Shown here piece after piece: positions 51,130-59,605 of a DNA stretch of 64,000 bases. Origin of the DNA: Pandoraea apista (GTDB taxonomy: Bacteria > Pseudomonadota > Gammaproteobacteria > Burkholderiales > Burkholderiaceae). The stretch is taken from positions 930,001 through 994,000 of the forward strand of contig NZ_CP013481.2 in the NCBI RefSeq assembly GCF_001465595.2. Direction: 5' to 3'. The position numbers and the translations under genes were made by a program. The notes below the pieces were generated by a model. That model saw nothing but the letters and a program-made list of their open reading frames with translations, was not told the origin of the DNA and did not search any database. Numbering within the stretch: the first letter of the stretch is position 1; each line of letters starts with the position of its first letter.

Positions 51130-52986
51130 CTACGCAAACGCCACCTGCTGCGGGGACCACTCGCTTTCCTTCACCGTCGTGCTCACCGCCATGATGATCT
51201 TGTCGAGATTTGTGGCACTGACGCTTTCCAGAGCCGAGCCGCCGCGCAGCTTCGCGCGCGGCTGCAGGAGCGCGTTGTAGATCTGCCAAGGGTCGGCGCC
51301 CCTGGTCAGCTTGAGGACCGCCTGGATCAGCGCGTGCTTGACCGGATCGAGATGCCAATCCGGCACGCGCTGACCACGGTTGCCCAGGTTCAGCGCCAGC
51401 AGGTTGCCGGCCTTGATCTCGTAGCTGATCCACCGGCGGGACTTGCCCGCCATCTTCGCGTACTCGGCGACTGGCAGGTTGTGTGGTGCCTCGAAGACAT
51501 CGACCAGTTCCATCCGCTGGCGCTGTATGTCGGACAGCGGTTCCTCCATGACGGAACGCGGCAACGGCACTGCGGGCAGCCGATGCGTCTCGGCTGACAC
51601 CAGTGGCATCGCGTCTCCCGGCCTGGTCACGATCAGGAGCGGCGCCGACGCGGCCGCTGGTTTGGGTGGCGCACTCGCGGCTTCCTCATCCGAGAGGACG
51701 GGCACGCCCTCCAAATGAATGGTGAGCGGCATGCTCGCTGCCTCGACCATGTTCTGCTCGAAGAGATCGAGCCGGTCGGCCCAATCCTGCATCATCCGCC
51801 GCCGCTGCTCGACGTACTCGGCGTGGTTGTAGGTGGCACTGACCTTGTTGGGATCGACGTGCGAGAGTTGCGCGTCCACCCACACCTTCGGGTAGCCGAT
51901 CTCGTTGAGCGCGGTGGACATCGTGCCCCGGATGCCGTGCCCGGTCAGCAGGTCGCGATAGCCCATGCGCTTGAGCGCGCCGTTGAGCGTGTTCTCGCTC
52001 ATGCGCTTCTTCAACTCGCTGTCGTGGCGGAACAGATAGTGCTGGGCCGGTTTGAGCTGTTCGAGCAGGTGCCGGACGATCTCGATGGCCTGCACCGACA
52101 GCGGCACGATGTAGGGTGGAATGTCCTTGGGCAACTGGCGCTTCCTGCGCATGTCCACCTGGAGCTGCTTCACGACCTCGGGCGGGATGATCCAGAGGCC
52201 CCGATCGAGGTCGAACTGATCCGGCGTCGCCAGGCGCAGCTCGCCCGTGCGCACGCCGGTGAATAGCAGCAGCCGCAGACCGAGCTGGGTCTGCAGCCGG
52301 CCACGATACTTGCGCAGGCGCTGCAACAGCTTCGGCAACTCGGCCATGCGCAGGAACGGGTTGTGGTTCACCGGGGGCAGCGGCAGCGCCACCACGTCGA
52401 GGTCGGAAGCCGGGTTCTGCTCCAGGCCCGGCACGACCACCAGCGCGTAGCGGAACATCTGGTTGAACCACGTCCTGACTTTCTCGGCGACGGAGAGCGC
52501 CTTGCGCCGCTCGATCCTGGCGATCACTTCCAGCAGGTCAGGGCGTTTGATGTCGTAGATCGAGCGCTTGCCCAGCAAGGGCAGCACATCCTTGGCGAAG
52601 ACGCGAGGGAGGATCGAGAGGGTGGTCTGCCGGCCCTTCTTGAGGCCGCGTTCGCGGTGGGCAAGCCACTTCTTGTAGATCGCCTCGAAGGTGTTTTCAC
52701 CGGCGAGTTTGACCGCGGCGCGCTTTTGCTTGCGGTGAAGGCGCGGGTTGATGTCCTTGGCCACCAAGGCGCGCGCCTCGTCACGCAGGGCGCGTGCCTC
52801 ACGAAGGGACACCTCGGGATAGGTGCCCAGCGACATGCGCTTGGGCTCCTTCATCCAGTAGTAACGGAAGTGCCAGCTCTTGCTGCCCGTGGCCGTCACG
52901 GCCAGGGAGAGACCATCGATGTCTGGAAGTGTGTAGGCCTTGCCGGTGGCTTTGGCTTGGCGGACCACCAAGTCTGAGAGTGCCAT
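51130..52986 (-). CDS. int: Tyrosine site-specific integrase of the ICE
   Basis: 618-residue phage P4/IntB13-type integrase. N-terminal DUF4102 domain (about 1-90), core-binding domain (about 100-200), and catalytic residues R246 ('GVRTGELRL'), H350-x-x-R353 ('GHGIRG') and Y386 ('TYNHAEY'). The last 170 residues are an extension with a helical unit (about 500-590) that looks like an Xre/MbcA-ParS-type domain. It should insert and excise the element at the neighbouring tRNA-Gly. The start has AGGAG upstream. Transcription runs away from the att site into the element. Confidence 0.92.
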   Translation of the reverse strand: MALSDLVVRQAKATGKAYTLPDIDGLSLAVTATGSKSWHFRYYWMKEPKRMSLGTYPEVSLREARALRDEARALVAKDINPRLHRKQKRAAVKLAGENTFEAIYKKWLAHRERGLKKGRQTTLSILPRVFAKDVLPLLGKRSIYDIKRPDLLEVIARIERRKALSVAEKVRTWFNQMFRYALVVVPGLEQNPASDLDVVALPLPPVNHNPFLRMAELPKLLQRLRKYRGRLQTQLGLRLLLFTGVRTGELRLATPDQFDLDRGLWIIPPEVVKQLQVDMRRKRQLPKDIPPYIVPLSVQAIEIVRHLLEQLKPAQHYLFRHDSELKKRMSENTLNGALKRMGYRDLLTGHGIRGTMSTALNEIGYPKVWVDAQLSHVDPNKVSATYNHAEYVEQRRRMMQDWADRLDLFEQNMVEAASMPLTIHLEGVPVLSDEEAASAPPKPAAASAPLLIVTRPGDAMPLVSAETHRLPAVPLPRSVMEEPLSDIQRQRMELVDVFEAPHNLPVAEYAKMAGKSRRWISYEIKAGNLLALNLGNRGQRVPDWHLDPVKHALIQAVLKLTRGADPWQIYNALLQPRAKLRGGSALESVSATNLDKIIMAVSTTVKESEWSPQQVAFA

Positions 52987-53074
52987 GCTCTAGCTCCTGA
53001 ACATGAGTCAGGAACCAGATGCTTAACCCATCGACCTCAGCGCCCTAGCAACAATCCGGAAGCCGTCGTGCCCG

Positions 53075-53098
53075 CAAAAATGGACACAAAAATGGACA
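53075..53098. repeat. Tandem 12-bp repeat between integrase and attachment site
   Basis: Two perfect tandem copies of CAAAAATGGACA, about 130 bp from the tRNA end and 90 bp before the integrase start. Short direct repeats at this place often bind the integrase arm domain or an excisionase. The role here is inferred. Confidence 0.5.
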
Positions 53099-53224
53099 TA
53101 AACGTCGTGGCTTCAGGTGGATTTCCGTGGAGCCCACTGGAACATCGAGGTGTCGAAAACTCAACCAGAATCAACGACTTACGATGCCTCTTGGACTTCC
53201 TCAGAATTCCCTGGAACGATGCAG

Positions 53225-53242
53225 TGGAGCGGGCGATGGGAA
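53225..53242 (-). other. Putative ICE attachment site at the tRNA-Gly 3' end
   Basis: The last 18 bases of the tRNA gene including CCA (TTCCCATCGCCCGCTCCA on the tRNA strand) correspond in position and nearly in sequence to the 18-bp att core of ICEclc. The second copy is outside the window, so the exact limits cannot be checked. Confidence 0.6.
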
Positions 53243-53298
53243 TCGAACCCACGGCTCTAGCTTGGGAAGCTAGGGTATTACCATTATACGACGCCCGC
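53225..53298 (-). tRNA. tRNA-Gly, anticodon CCC
   Basis: Seven-base acceptor stem GCGGGCG/CGCCCGC, anticodon stem CTAGC/GCTAG with loop TTCCCAA giving anticodon CCC, T arm GTGGG-TTCGATT-CCCAT, discriminator U, and an encoded CCA (53225-53227 on the complementary strand). The gene is intact, so ICE insertion restored its 3' end. Confidence 0.93.
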
Positions 53299-53386
53299 GA
53301 AGACCGACATTCTAAGCGGGGTTGGGGGAGTTTGGCAATCTGGGTGTTTCGTAGGTGGTTACGATTCTGGGGTAAGAGCCTTGGGA

Positions 53387-53400
53387 TCGATTCCCATCGC
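53387..53400 (+). repeat. Inverted 14-bp copy of the tRNA-Gly T-arm sequence
   Basis: TCGATTCCCATCGC occurs on the + strand about 90 bp beyond the tRNA gene, where the same 14 bases occur on the minus strand. No complete tRNA is present here. It could be a remnant of another insertion event or chance. The 53299-53535 stretch has no gene. Confidence 0.4.
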
Positions 53401-53535
53401 AGGCGCATTTCCGGGTTCCCTTTGGTCCGGTTTCAGGCGGTGTTCGGGCTTCGTTGGTCGCTTAGATAAGAACTTTGATAGAGAAGCATTTCAAAGCAGT
53501 TATCTCGACCAAGTGGAAAAGGGCTTGGGCGGCGG

Positions 53536-54489
53536 CTAATAGGCTGGAATACTGGTGCATCCACCCGACAGCGCTCCGCCGCTAAGCCGGACATTGGGAT
53601 AGAACGGTTTTTTGCAACTAAAGGATGCATACGTTCTCTTGGGCAGGAACCCACCTCCAAGTCCATACCTGGCATTGGGTTTGACTTGCGAATACTGGTG
53701 CGTGCAGGACTGCGATGTCGCCGCCACATCGCATACGACAACGACAATTGGATACGAGCAGGTGTTCTCGATGAACATATCGGCGTCGTTGTACGCCGGC
53801 TTGTATACCGGCACCAGTCGTGCGCAGCCATTGACAGGTGGGCTGGAATCAGCACTGGTTGCCCCCATGTTTGTCCCCGCCGAAGCCGAACGTGCCGGAG
53901 TACCGGCAGATGCCGTGCCCTGTAGCGCGGAGCCCACTGCTTGAAGCTGCGCCGAATTCTTACTGCCGCCGGCCGCAGCACCCAGAGCCACTGCACCAAG
54001 TAGGCTTGCCGTCATCGAACCGACCCCTGATGCGGACTCGCTTTTATCGGAGATATAGGTCGTACTGGAGTTTTCGCCATTCGAATAATTTCGAACGCTG
54101 TAGTTGTTCGTTTCCGCCCCGGTTAGAAGACTCCCGCGGGAAAAGCGTCCAGAGCGCGTGGTCGGGCCGCCATGAATCTTGTCGCCATTGATCCACATTT
54201 CGCCCATGCCGTCGCGAAGACCCGCCTTCATCTCGCCATCGTAGCGAAGCATCAACGTTGAGCCAGCGTAACCGAGCAGCGTACCCTGCCCGTTGGCGAA
54301 TCCCCCTTGGCATTCGCCTGACCAAGTGTAGTGCTCCCAAACACCAAAGACGCTGCAATCGGGGCGGTTATCCAACGCGATCTGGGCGTTGCTCTTGTGC
54401 GTCGGTCCGGGCAGGCCGCAGCCCGCCAAAATAGCGGCAAGGCCTGTTACCGCGCTGATTTGAAGCCGTTGCAAACGGTTCTTTTTCAT
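53536..54489 (-). CDS. Putative lipoprotein with MORN-like repeat region
   Basis: 317-residue protein. The signal peptide ends in the lipobox 'LAGC' (Cys about residue 23). Residues about 45-115 have alternating Gly/Tyr/Trp patterns like MORN repeats ('GECQGGFANGQGTLLGY', 'YDGEMKAGLRDGMGEMWINGD'). A Ser/Ala/Gly-rich middle follows, and the C-terminal domain (about 215-317) has six Cys. The start at 54489 gives a clean signal peptide. A GTG at 54498 would add three residues. Possible envelope protein, function unknown. First clear chromosomal gene beyond the ICE. Confidence 0.7.
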   Translation of the reverse strand: MKKNRLQRLQISAVTGLAAILAGCGLPGPTHKSNAQIALDNRPDCSVFGVWEHYTWSGECQGGFANGQGTLLGYAGSTLMLRYDGEMKAGLRDGMGEMWINGDKIHGGPTTRSGRFSRGSLLTGAETNNYSVRNYSNGENSSTTYISDKSESASGVGSMTASLLGAVALGAAAGGSKNSAQLQAVGSALQGTASAGTPARSASAGTNMGATSADSSPPVNGCARLVPVYKPAYNDADMFIENTCSYPIVVVVCDVAATSQSCTHQYSQVKPNARYGLGGGFLPKRTYASFSCKKPFYPNVRLSGGALSGGCTSIPAY

Positions 54490-54957
54490 ACGAATCACCG
54501 GCGTCTAGATTTTACGTTCGGGATCATACGATTCTGATCTTAGCGACAACATCATCTATTTGGTGGATGACTGCTTAGCTTGTCCCATGTCCCAAACGCT
54601 TTTGTCGCCCGCGATATCGAGGTACCGATTGTTCGCTATGCGCTTGTTGATTTTGTCCTGCACGGGGCAGTCACTTCAAGCTCAGACCGCAGGCACCCCA
54701 CGTCGACGATAGACGATGAACGCGAGTTCGGATCGGAAGATGTGCTCATCGAGTATTCTCGTTTCAGGCTTGCGTAGCGAGCGCATGAATCTGGGCGATA
54801 ACCTGTCCCAGTCATCATGCCCCGGCGATGTCGGTCGGAAGAAAACGCCACTGAATACGGGAATCTAACGATCTGGATTTGCAGCTAATCTATCTAAGGA
54901 CGTACCTGCACCTATGATCACGCCGACCCAAACGGGGCGCATCACGGATGGACGTGT
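54490..54957. other. Gene-free stretch
   Basis: No frame with a family resemblance or convincing start is seen. The base composition is lower in GC than in the neighbouring genes, and the stretch borders a degraded gene, so it is probably an old, decaying chromosomal region. Confidence 0.4.
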
Positions 54958-55120
54958 CCTGCGGGATAACGAGAAGTGAAAAATATCATAATTATGTGTT
55001 CTGTTATCCAATCCCGGTCTCTGGACGGGGCAGGTCAGATTCTTCGCTCATAAAGGTCGACGGGCTTAACCATGTCGATCCTGAGCGCGTCGTGCAGTCT
55101 GAAGAGCGCATTCCGAATTG
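54958..55120 (-). pseudogene. Degraded copy of the small regulator gene at 56984 and its downstream region
   Basis: The minus-strand frame ending at 55035 has the end '...DALRIDMVKPVDLYERRI', matching '...DALVIDVVELVNLYQQRI' of the intact gene at 56984-57226. The flank beyond the stop also matches (CTGCGGGATAACGA...GTTATCC at 54958-55008 against 56910-56962). Upstream of about 28 codons the similarity stops. It is a decayed paralogue or a partial duplication. Confidence 0.65.
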
Positions 55121-55307
55121 ACGTGACGCTGTTCGGACGTTTCGCGCAACGGCACTCGGGCGCGCCGGTACGTGTGCCCGAAGTCTTTGCGCGATGATCT
55201 GCCAGCAGGTGGAATGACCTACCTGCTTCGGGGCCGACAAACCCTTCAACCACGGGCTTTGCCGAGAACCCATTTATCTGCCAGGCATGAAAGTGCCAGA
55301 CGGCAAG

Positions 55308-55538
55308 TTAGCCGCGATTGTCGATCCAGTCGCGTGCCCAAGTCGATGCGTGCCCCAACGCTTGCATTTCGTCTTCGAAATATTCGAGTGCATGGAATGC
55401 GTAAGAGGTGGACTCGGTGTTAGCGGCATCGCTACGCACAAGCAGCAAATTGGCGGCAAACCAACCGTCGGTCAATCGATATGCCGAAGGGGAAACGGAA
55501 TACCCGTTGTACTGATGATGATAGTTATTATTTTTCAT
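55308..55538 (-). CDS. Small conserved hypothetical protein
   Basis: 76-residue protein whose layout ('YNGYSVSPSAYRLTDGWFAANLLLVR', then 'YAFHALEYFEDEMQALGHASTWARDWIDNRG') resembles a small family common in Burkholderia and relatives that starts with a YRGY-like motif and ends in a helix with a W-x-x-x-W pattern. The function is unknown. No strong ribosome site precedes the start. Confidence 0.6.
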   Translation of the reverse strand: MKNNNYHHQYNGYSVSPSAYRLTDGWFAANLLLVRSDAANTESTSYAFHALEYFEDEMQALGHASTWARDWIDNRG

Positions 55539-55720
55539 GGGCGAAGCGCGAGCAATGCGCTAGCGAAAAGCGAGCGAAGCACGTATGGCACATGCCATAC
55601 AGGCGACCGAACACGGATGCGGGAGCGGGAGTGAGTTTGTCGAGAGGGCAAACGGAGCGCACGAAAAGGGTGCGATCAGATCGGGAGCGTTAAGCGCCGA
55701 GAGAGGATGCCAGACAAGTA

Positions 55721-55742
55721 AAGGGCCGGCGAACCGGCCCTT
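55721..55742 (-). terminator. Terminator of the cold-shock gene
   Basis: AAGGGCCGG-CGAA-CCGGCCCTT: 9-bp stem with a stable tetraloop, 8 bp after the cold-shock gene stop, followed on the minus strand by TTTACTT. Confidence 0.75.
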
Positions 55743-55750
55743 GAGCTGTG

Positions 55751-55954
55751 TTACTGCGGGGTAATGTTTGCTGCTTGCATACCCTTCGGGCCACGCTTCG
55801 TTTCGTACGTCACCTTCTGGTTTTCAGCGAGCGTCTTGAAACCATCGCCTCGAACTTCGGAGAAGTGAGCGAACAGGTCGTCGCCGCCAGCGTCAGGCGT
55901 GATGAAACCGAAGCCCTTGCTATCGTTGAACCACTTAACGGTACCGGTATCCAT
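55751..55954 (-). CDS. cspA: Cold-shock domain protein
   Basis: 67-residue CspA-type RNA chaperone with RNP1 'KGFGFI' and RNP2-like 'LFAHF', single OB-fold. The start at 55954 (AAGGAA upstream) is used, since the longer frame would add 11 residues absent from the family. It has a promoter 140 bp upstream and so a long leader, as in cold-induced csp genes. Confidence 0.93.
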   Translation of the reverse strand: MDTGTVKWFNDSKGFGFITPDAGGDDLFAHFSEVRGDGFKTLAENQKVTYETKRGPKGMQAANITPQ

Positions 55955-56094
55955 AATAATTCCTTGAAAATAAATCGATAGCCCCATTGCGGAGCGAGGG
56001 AAATTTCAAGGAGTAGGAGAGGACAGCGAATACTGCGCAGAACACGCAGAAAAGTGATGATCAGCAATCAAGCTTCTTGAATATTTCTGAACGC

Positions 56095-56123
56095 ACAGTA
56101 CGGCTATATACCGAGGCTGTCAA
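56095..56123 (-). promoter_or_regulatory. Sigma-70 promoter of the cold-shock gene
   Basis: On the minus strand: TTGACA (56118-56123), 17 bp, TACTGT (56095-56100). Transcription would start near 56088, giving a leader of about 134 nt before the csp start codon. The rest of 55955-56452 shows no gene. Confidence 0.6.
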
Positions 56124-56452
56124 TGTATTTCTTGAACCGACGCCGCTGCCGAGGGAGAAAGATTCAGCGGTCGCGTGATAATCGTCGCGTTGGCACATCG
56201 ATGCGCCGACGCGACGCGTGCTACATCCTTTGATCTCCAGTACGCGCCCATCGCTCATTATGCGCAGACCCGTCGACAAGGCTCCAGATTTGCCGGTTTG
56301 CCCGTCGCCTTGTTTGTTCGTCCATCAATGAGCCGACTCGATATTTGCAGTATTGGCAGAGGTTGACTTAAGAATGGCAGGCAGGGCGCTTGTCGGGGAA
56401 TTTTCATGATCTTACGATGGCGCTGAGTCCACATTCACGAGGAGAGCACCTC

Positions 56453-56761
56453 ATGTTACAACTAAGGCCGAGCTGCGAACATTGCGAAGTCGCATTACCT
56501 CCCGAGTCGACGCAGGCGCGCATCTGCAGCTTCGAATGCACGTTCTGTACAACGTGTGTTGACGTTATCCTAGAGAACGTCTGTCCGAATTGCGGCGGAG
56601 GCTTTGCCCCTCGTCCCATACGGCCTGCGCACGACTGGAGGAATGGGAACAACGTGTCGGGTCATCCGCCAACGTCGGTTGTCACGCATAAGCCTGTGGA
56701 TACCGAGAGGCACCGCGTGTTCGCATCGGAGATACGGGGCATCGCACCGCAGGATCGCTAG
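56453..56761 (+). CDS. DUF1272 domain protein
   Basis: 102-residue protein matching DUF1272: 'LRPSCEHCEVALPPES' with three Cys pairs ('CEHC', 'CSFECTFCTTC', 'CPNCGGGF') that form a small zinc-ribbon-like fold over the first 60 residues. The tail is unstructured. The start at 56453 has GAGGAGA upstream, and the frame from 56390 is longer than the family. Function unknown. Confidence 0.82.
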   Translation: MLQLRPSCEHCEVALPPESTQARICSFECTFCTTCVDVILENVCPNCGGGFAPRPIRPAHDWRNGNNVSGHPPTSVVTHKPVDTERHRVFASEIRGIAPQDR

Positions 56762-56983
56762 GCCGCCCTGAGCATTATTCGTTCTGATCGCACGCGCCGG
56801 ATCTGTGGCTTTCGACTCATCGCCGCGCGTCTATGGGAATTAGGTTGCAGCCACTTGCATTTGTTGCGGCGGGAAATTCGAGAGCCTCGTAATTGCCTGC
56901 TTCGCACCCTGCGGGATAACGAAAAGAGAAAAATAGAATAATTTTGTGATCCGTTATCCCATTCAAATCCCGCGCGGGGTGGG

Positions 56984-57226
56984 TCAGATTCTCTGCTGGT
57001 AGAGATTGACGAGTTCAACCACGTCGATCACAAGGGCGTCAGCGATATCAACGAGTTCGGGAAAATCAAGCCGGTATTTGCCGGATTCGTAGTCGAGAGC
57101 GAATGCCTCAGGTTTGCCAAGTCGGGCGGCAAGCTGTTTGGGTGTCGAGTGTTTCGCTTGCCGAGTGGCGACGAGATTCCCTGCGAGGGCGTCGATGCAG
57201 CGTTGGTGATGGGGAAAGAAGTTCAT
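56984..57226 (-). CDS. Small XRE-like regulator
   Basis: 80-residue protein with a compact helix-turn-helix-like pattern ('TPKQLAARLGKPEAFALDYESGKYRLDFPELVDIADAL', about 30-68). The start at 57226 has GGAG upstream. An inverted repeat GGATAACG...CGTTATCC (about 56915-56962) lies beyond its stop, also present beside the degraded copy at 54958-55120. Confidence 0.65.
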   Translation of the reverse strand: MNFFPHHQRCIDALAGNLVATRQAKHSTPKQLAARLGKPEAFALDYESGKYRLDFPELVDIADALVIDVVELVNLYQQRI

Positions 57227-57612
57227 GAGGTGCGATCTCCGTGGTGAAAGATTGCACCGTCCCCGATGCTGGTCATCGTGCCCAGTCATCCGCCGCATAA
57301 GAAGCAGGAACACGTCGCTATGCAAAGCAACAACTAACGGCTCGCTGGTATAGCGGCCTGGCACACCGATGGCCCCGCATCGGCCGGTAGCGAACCGTCT
57401 CTCAACGTACCTTCGCCACCTCGTGGACGGGCTCCACAACGTTGGCCCGGAGACGGATTGATGCGCCTTTCGCATGTGCGGTTGCGATCAGTATTTTTGC
57501 GTACCTTTCGCAAGTAGCATTGCGGATTTCCGTATGTTTTTGATCGGATATATCTAACCCTGTAATTCCAAAGGAGATGTGAAGTTAAACGAAATAAATA
57601 AGGGAGACGTAA
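57227..57612. other. Intergenic region before ggt
   Basis: About 385 bp between divergent genes without a convincing frame. The last 70 bp become A+T-rich and end in AGGGAGACGTAA before the ggt start, so the ggt promoter is probably here. Confidence 0.45.
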
Positions 57613-59364
57613 ATGATCGGAATTCCTTCGTACACCCGATGGCTGGCCACTGCCGGGATTGCAGCATTATGCTCTGCCGGTGTTATCGCTAATGCCGCCG
57701 AATCAACGGGAACGTATTGCGAGACAGCGTCGCAATGTATCAATCCGATGGCGGCCGGCGGCATGGTCACGTCGTCCAACTATCTGGCGACGCAGGCGGG
57801 ATGGAAAGTCCTTCAACAAGGCGGAAACGCTGTCGACGCCGCGATTGCGGTCGCATCGACCATCTCGGTTGTCTACCCGCAAATGAACACGATTGGCGGT
57901 GACAATTTCTGGCTCATCTACAACGCGAAAACCAAAGAACTGCGTGCATTGAATGCGAGCGGCCGATCCGGCGAGCGCGCGACCCTTCAGTTCTATCGAG
58001 ACAAGGGGCTAAGCACCATTCCGCCGCGCGGGTATCTGTCCGTCAATACGGTGCCAGGCGTTGTTTCAGGTTGGGACGAGGCGTACCGATACGCCCAGGC
58101 GACCATGGGACGGAGCTTGCCGTGGCGTGATTTGCTGCGCGATGCCGTTCACTATGCAGAAGACGGTTTCATTGTGACGTCCTCGCTGGCGAAGTGGGAG
58201 GCGATCAACGTAGATACCGCCGACAAGGTGTATCGCAATCTCCAGCAATTCGACGGCTTCAGACAAATATTCCTGAAGCCTGACGGTACGCCGTATCGGG
58301 TAGGCGAACGGCTCAGACAACCTGAACTGGCACAAACGCTCACGCAGATCGCCGAGAAGGGCGCTCAGGAATTCTACAAGGGTGAGATAGCGCGGAAGAT
58401 CGTGGAGGACCTGCAAGCCAACGGCGGGCTGCTCACGCGTGCGGACTTTGCAAATCACCGCGCGGATTGGGTCAAGCCGATTACGGTGAAGTACCGTGGG
58501 TACGATGCCTACAATTTTCCACCGAATACCCAAGGATTCGCGTCGTTGGAAATCCTTAATATCCTCAATCAGTTCGACATCAGGTCGCTGGGCGAAGGAT
58601 CCGCAGACTACTACCATTTGCTCGTCGAAGCCACTAAGCAGGCCTTCGCGGATCGGGACAGATATCTGTCGGATCCGGACTTCGTAGAAATCCCGCTGAC
58701 CCAATTGCTCTCGGCGAAGCACGGCAAAGCGCAGGCCGGGCGCATCAATATGCGTCTCGCAAACCATCAGGTGGCGCCGATGGACCCGAAGGGCGATACC
58801 GTCTGGTTCGGCGTGGTGGATAGCGAAGGCAATGCCGTGTCGTTGATTCAGAGCATCTATTACGATTTCGGCTCCGGTATCGTGCCGAAGGGGACCGGGA
58901 TTCTCCTTCAGAATCGCGGCGCTTTCTTCTCACTCGATCCGAACAACGTCAACCATCTGGCACCGCACAAGCGCACATTTCACACGCTGAATCCGGCAAT
59001 GCTGCTAAAGGACGGCAAGCCGTATCTCGTTTATGGAACGATGGGCGGCGAAGGGCAGCCGCAGACGCAGGCGGCGATCGTGACGCGCATCGTCGATTTC
59101 GGCATGTCGCCGCAGGAGGCGATCAACGGGCCCCGCTGGCTGTACGGGCGGACATGGGGCGTTTCTTCTAACGATCTCAAGGTCGAAGGGCGCGTGCCAC
59201 CCGCTGTCACGGATGAGCTGAAGCGCCGCGGTCATCCGGTCAAGGTCGTCGAGACGTACACGGACACGATGGGGCACGCGGGTGCGATTCTGATCGATCC
59301 GGTCACGGGCGTTCGTTACGGCGCGTCGGATCCGCGCGGCGACGGTTTGGCGGCGGGCGACTGA
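57613..59364 (+). CDS. ggt: Gamma-glutamyltransferase
   Basis: 583-residue periplasmic gamma-glutamyltranspeptidase, which cleaves the gamma-glutamyl bond of glutathione and transfers it to water or amino acids. Signal peptide about 1-29 ('ANA-AES'). Autoprocessing nucleophile Thr396 in 'GDTVWFG' separates the large (about 30-395) and small (396-583) subunits. 'GGDNFW' near residue 95 and the 'MGGEGQPQTQ' segment near 475 fit the family. Ends at a terminator. Confidence 0.92.
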   Translation: MIGIPSYTRWLATAGIAALCSAGVIANAAESTGTYCETASQCINPMAAGGMVTSSNYLATQAGWKVLQQGGNAVDAAIAVASTISVVYPQMNTIGGDNFWLIYNAKTKELRALNASGRSGERATLQFYRDKGLSTIPPRGYLSVNTVPGVVSGWDEAYRYAQATMGRSLPWRDLLRDAVHYAEDGFIVTSSLAKWEAINVDTADKVYRNLQQFDGFRQIFLKPDGTPYRVGERLRQPELAQTLTQIAEKGAQEFYKGEIARKIVEDLQANGGLLTRADFANHRADWVKPITVKYRGYDAYNFPPNTQGFASLEILNILNQFDIRSLGEGSADYYHLLVEATKQAFADRDRYLSDPDFVEIPLTQLLSAKHGKAQAGRINMRLANHQVAPMDPKGDTVWFGVVDSEGNAVSLIQSIYYDFGSGIVPKGTGILLQNRGAFFSLDPNNVNHLAPHKRTFHTLNPAMLLKDGKPYLVYGTMGGEGQPQTQAAIVTRIVDFGMSPQEAINGPRWLYGRTWGVSSNDLKVEGRVPPAVTDELKRRGHPVKVVETYTDTMGHAGAILIDPVTGVRYGASDPRGDGLAAGD

Positions 59365-59374
59365 TAACGCTGGT

Positions 59375-59401
59375 CACCGGGCCCTGCGATGGTGCCCGGT
59401 G
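59375..59401 (+). terminator. Terminator of ggt
   Basis: CACCGGGC...GCCCGGTG, an 8-bp stem, 11 bp after the ggt stop, followed by TGCTCTGTTCTT. Confidence 0.6.
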
Positions 59402-59605
59402 TGCTCTGTTCTTCCACGAATGGAGGCGCCCCCCCACACAACGGAACCGAGTTCCCCCGATGAACGAGCCTTCGAGAAGGCAGGTAGCCGTCTGTCCATT
59501 CGATGGCAAAAAAACGACACTGATGACTGAAAATTCACATTCATGTCATTAGTACAACGAATACTCATCGGCTTCGAACAAGTTCCAGAGAGGACATCGG
59601 GGTAT

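Larger units (their letters stand above)
1..53242. mobile_element. Integrative and conjugative element, ICEclc/PAGI-2 class (one end and most of the body)
   Basis: Almost all genes from base 1 to the integrase belong to the PFGI-1/ICEclc class of conjugative elements: ParB, DUF2857, STY4528, TIGR03761, DUF3158, ssb, topB, the TIGR0374x-0376x transfer set, a MobH relaxase and a tyrosine integrase. The integrase starts about 240 bp from a tRNA-Gly gene whose 3' end would be the attachment site, as in ICEclc. The other end, with the parA/dnaB side, lies left of the window. The boundary at 53242 is set by analogy with the 18-bp attB of ICEclc and is not proven here, since the second att copy is not visible. 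Confidence 0.93.

Noticed and set aside
54580..55273. Short frames on both strands between the lipoprotein and the small hypothetical gene
   Set aside because: None has a good start. Only the C-terminal part of one (ending at 55035) shows similarity, to a neighbouring gene, and is annotated as degraded.
56061..56366. Short frames in the cold-shock gene leader region
   Set aside because: They cross the promoter and leader of the csp gene and resemble no protein.
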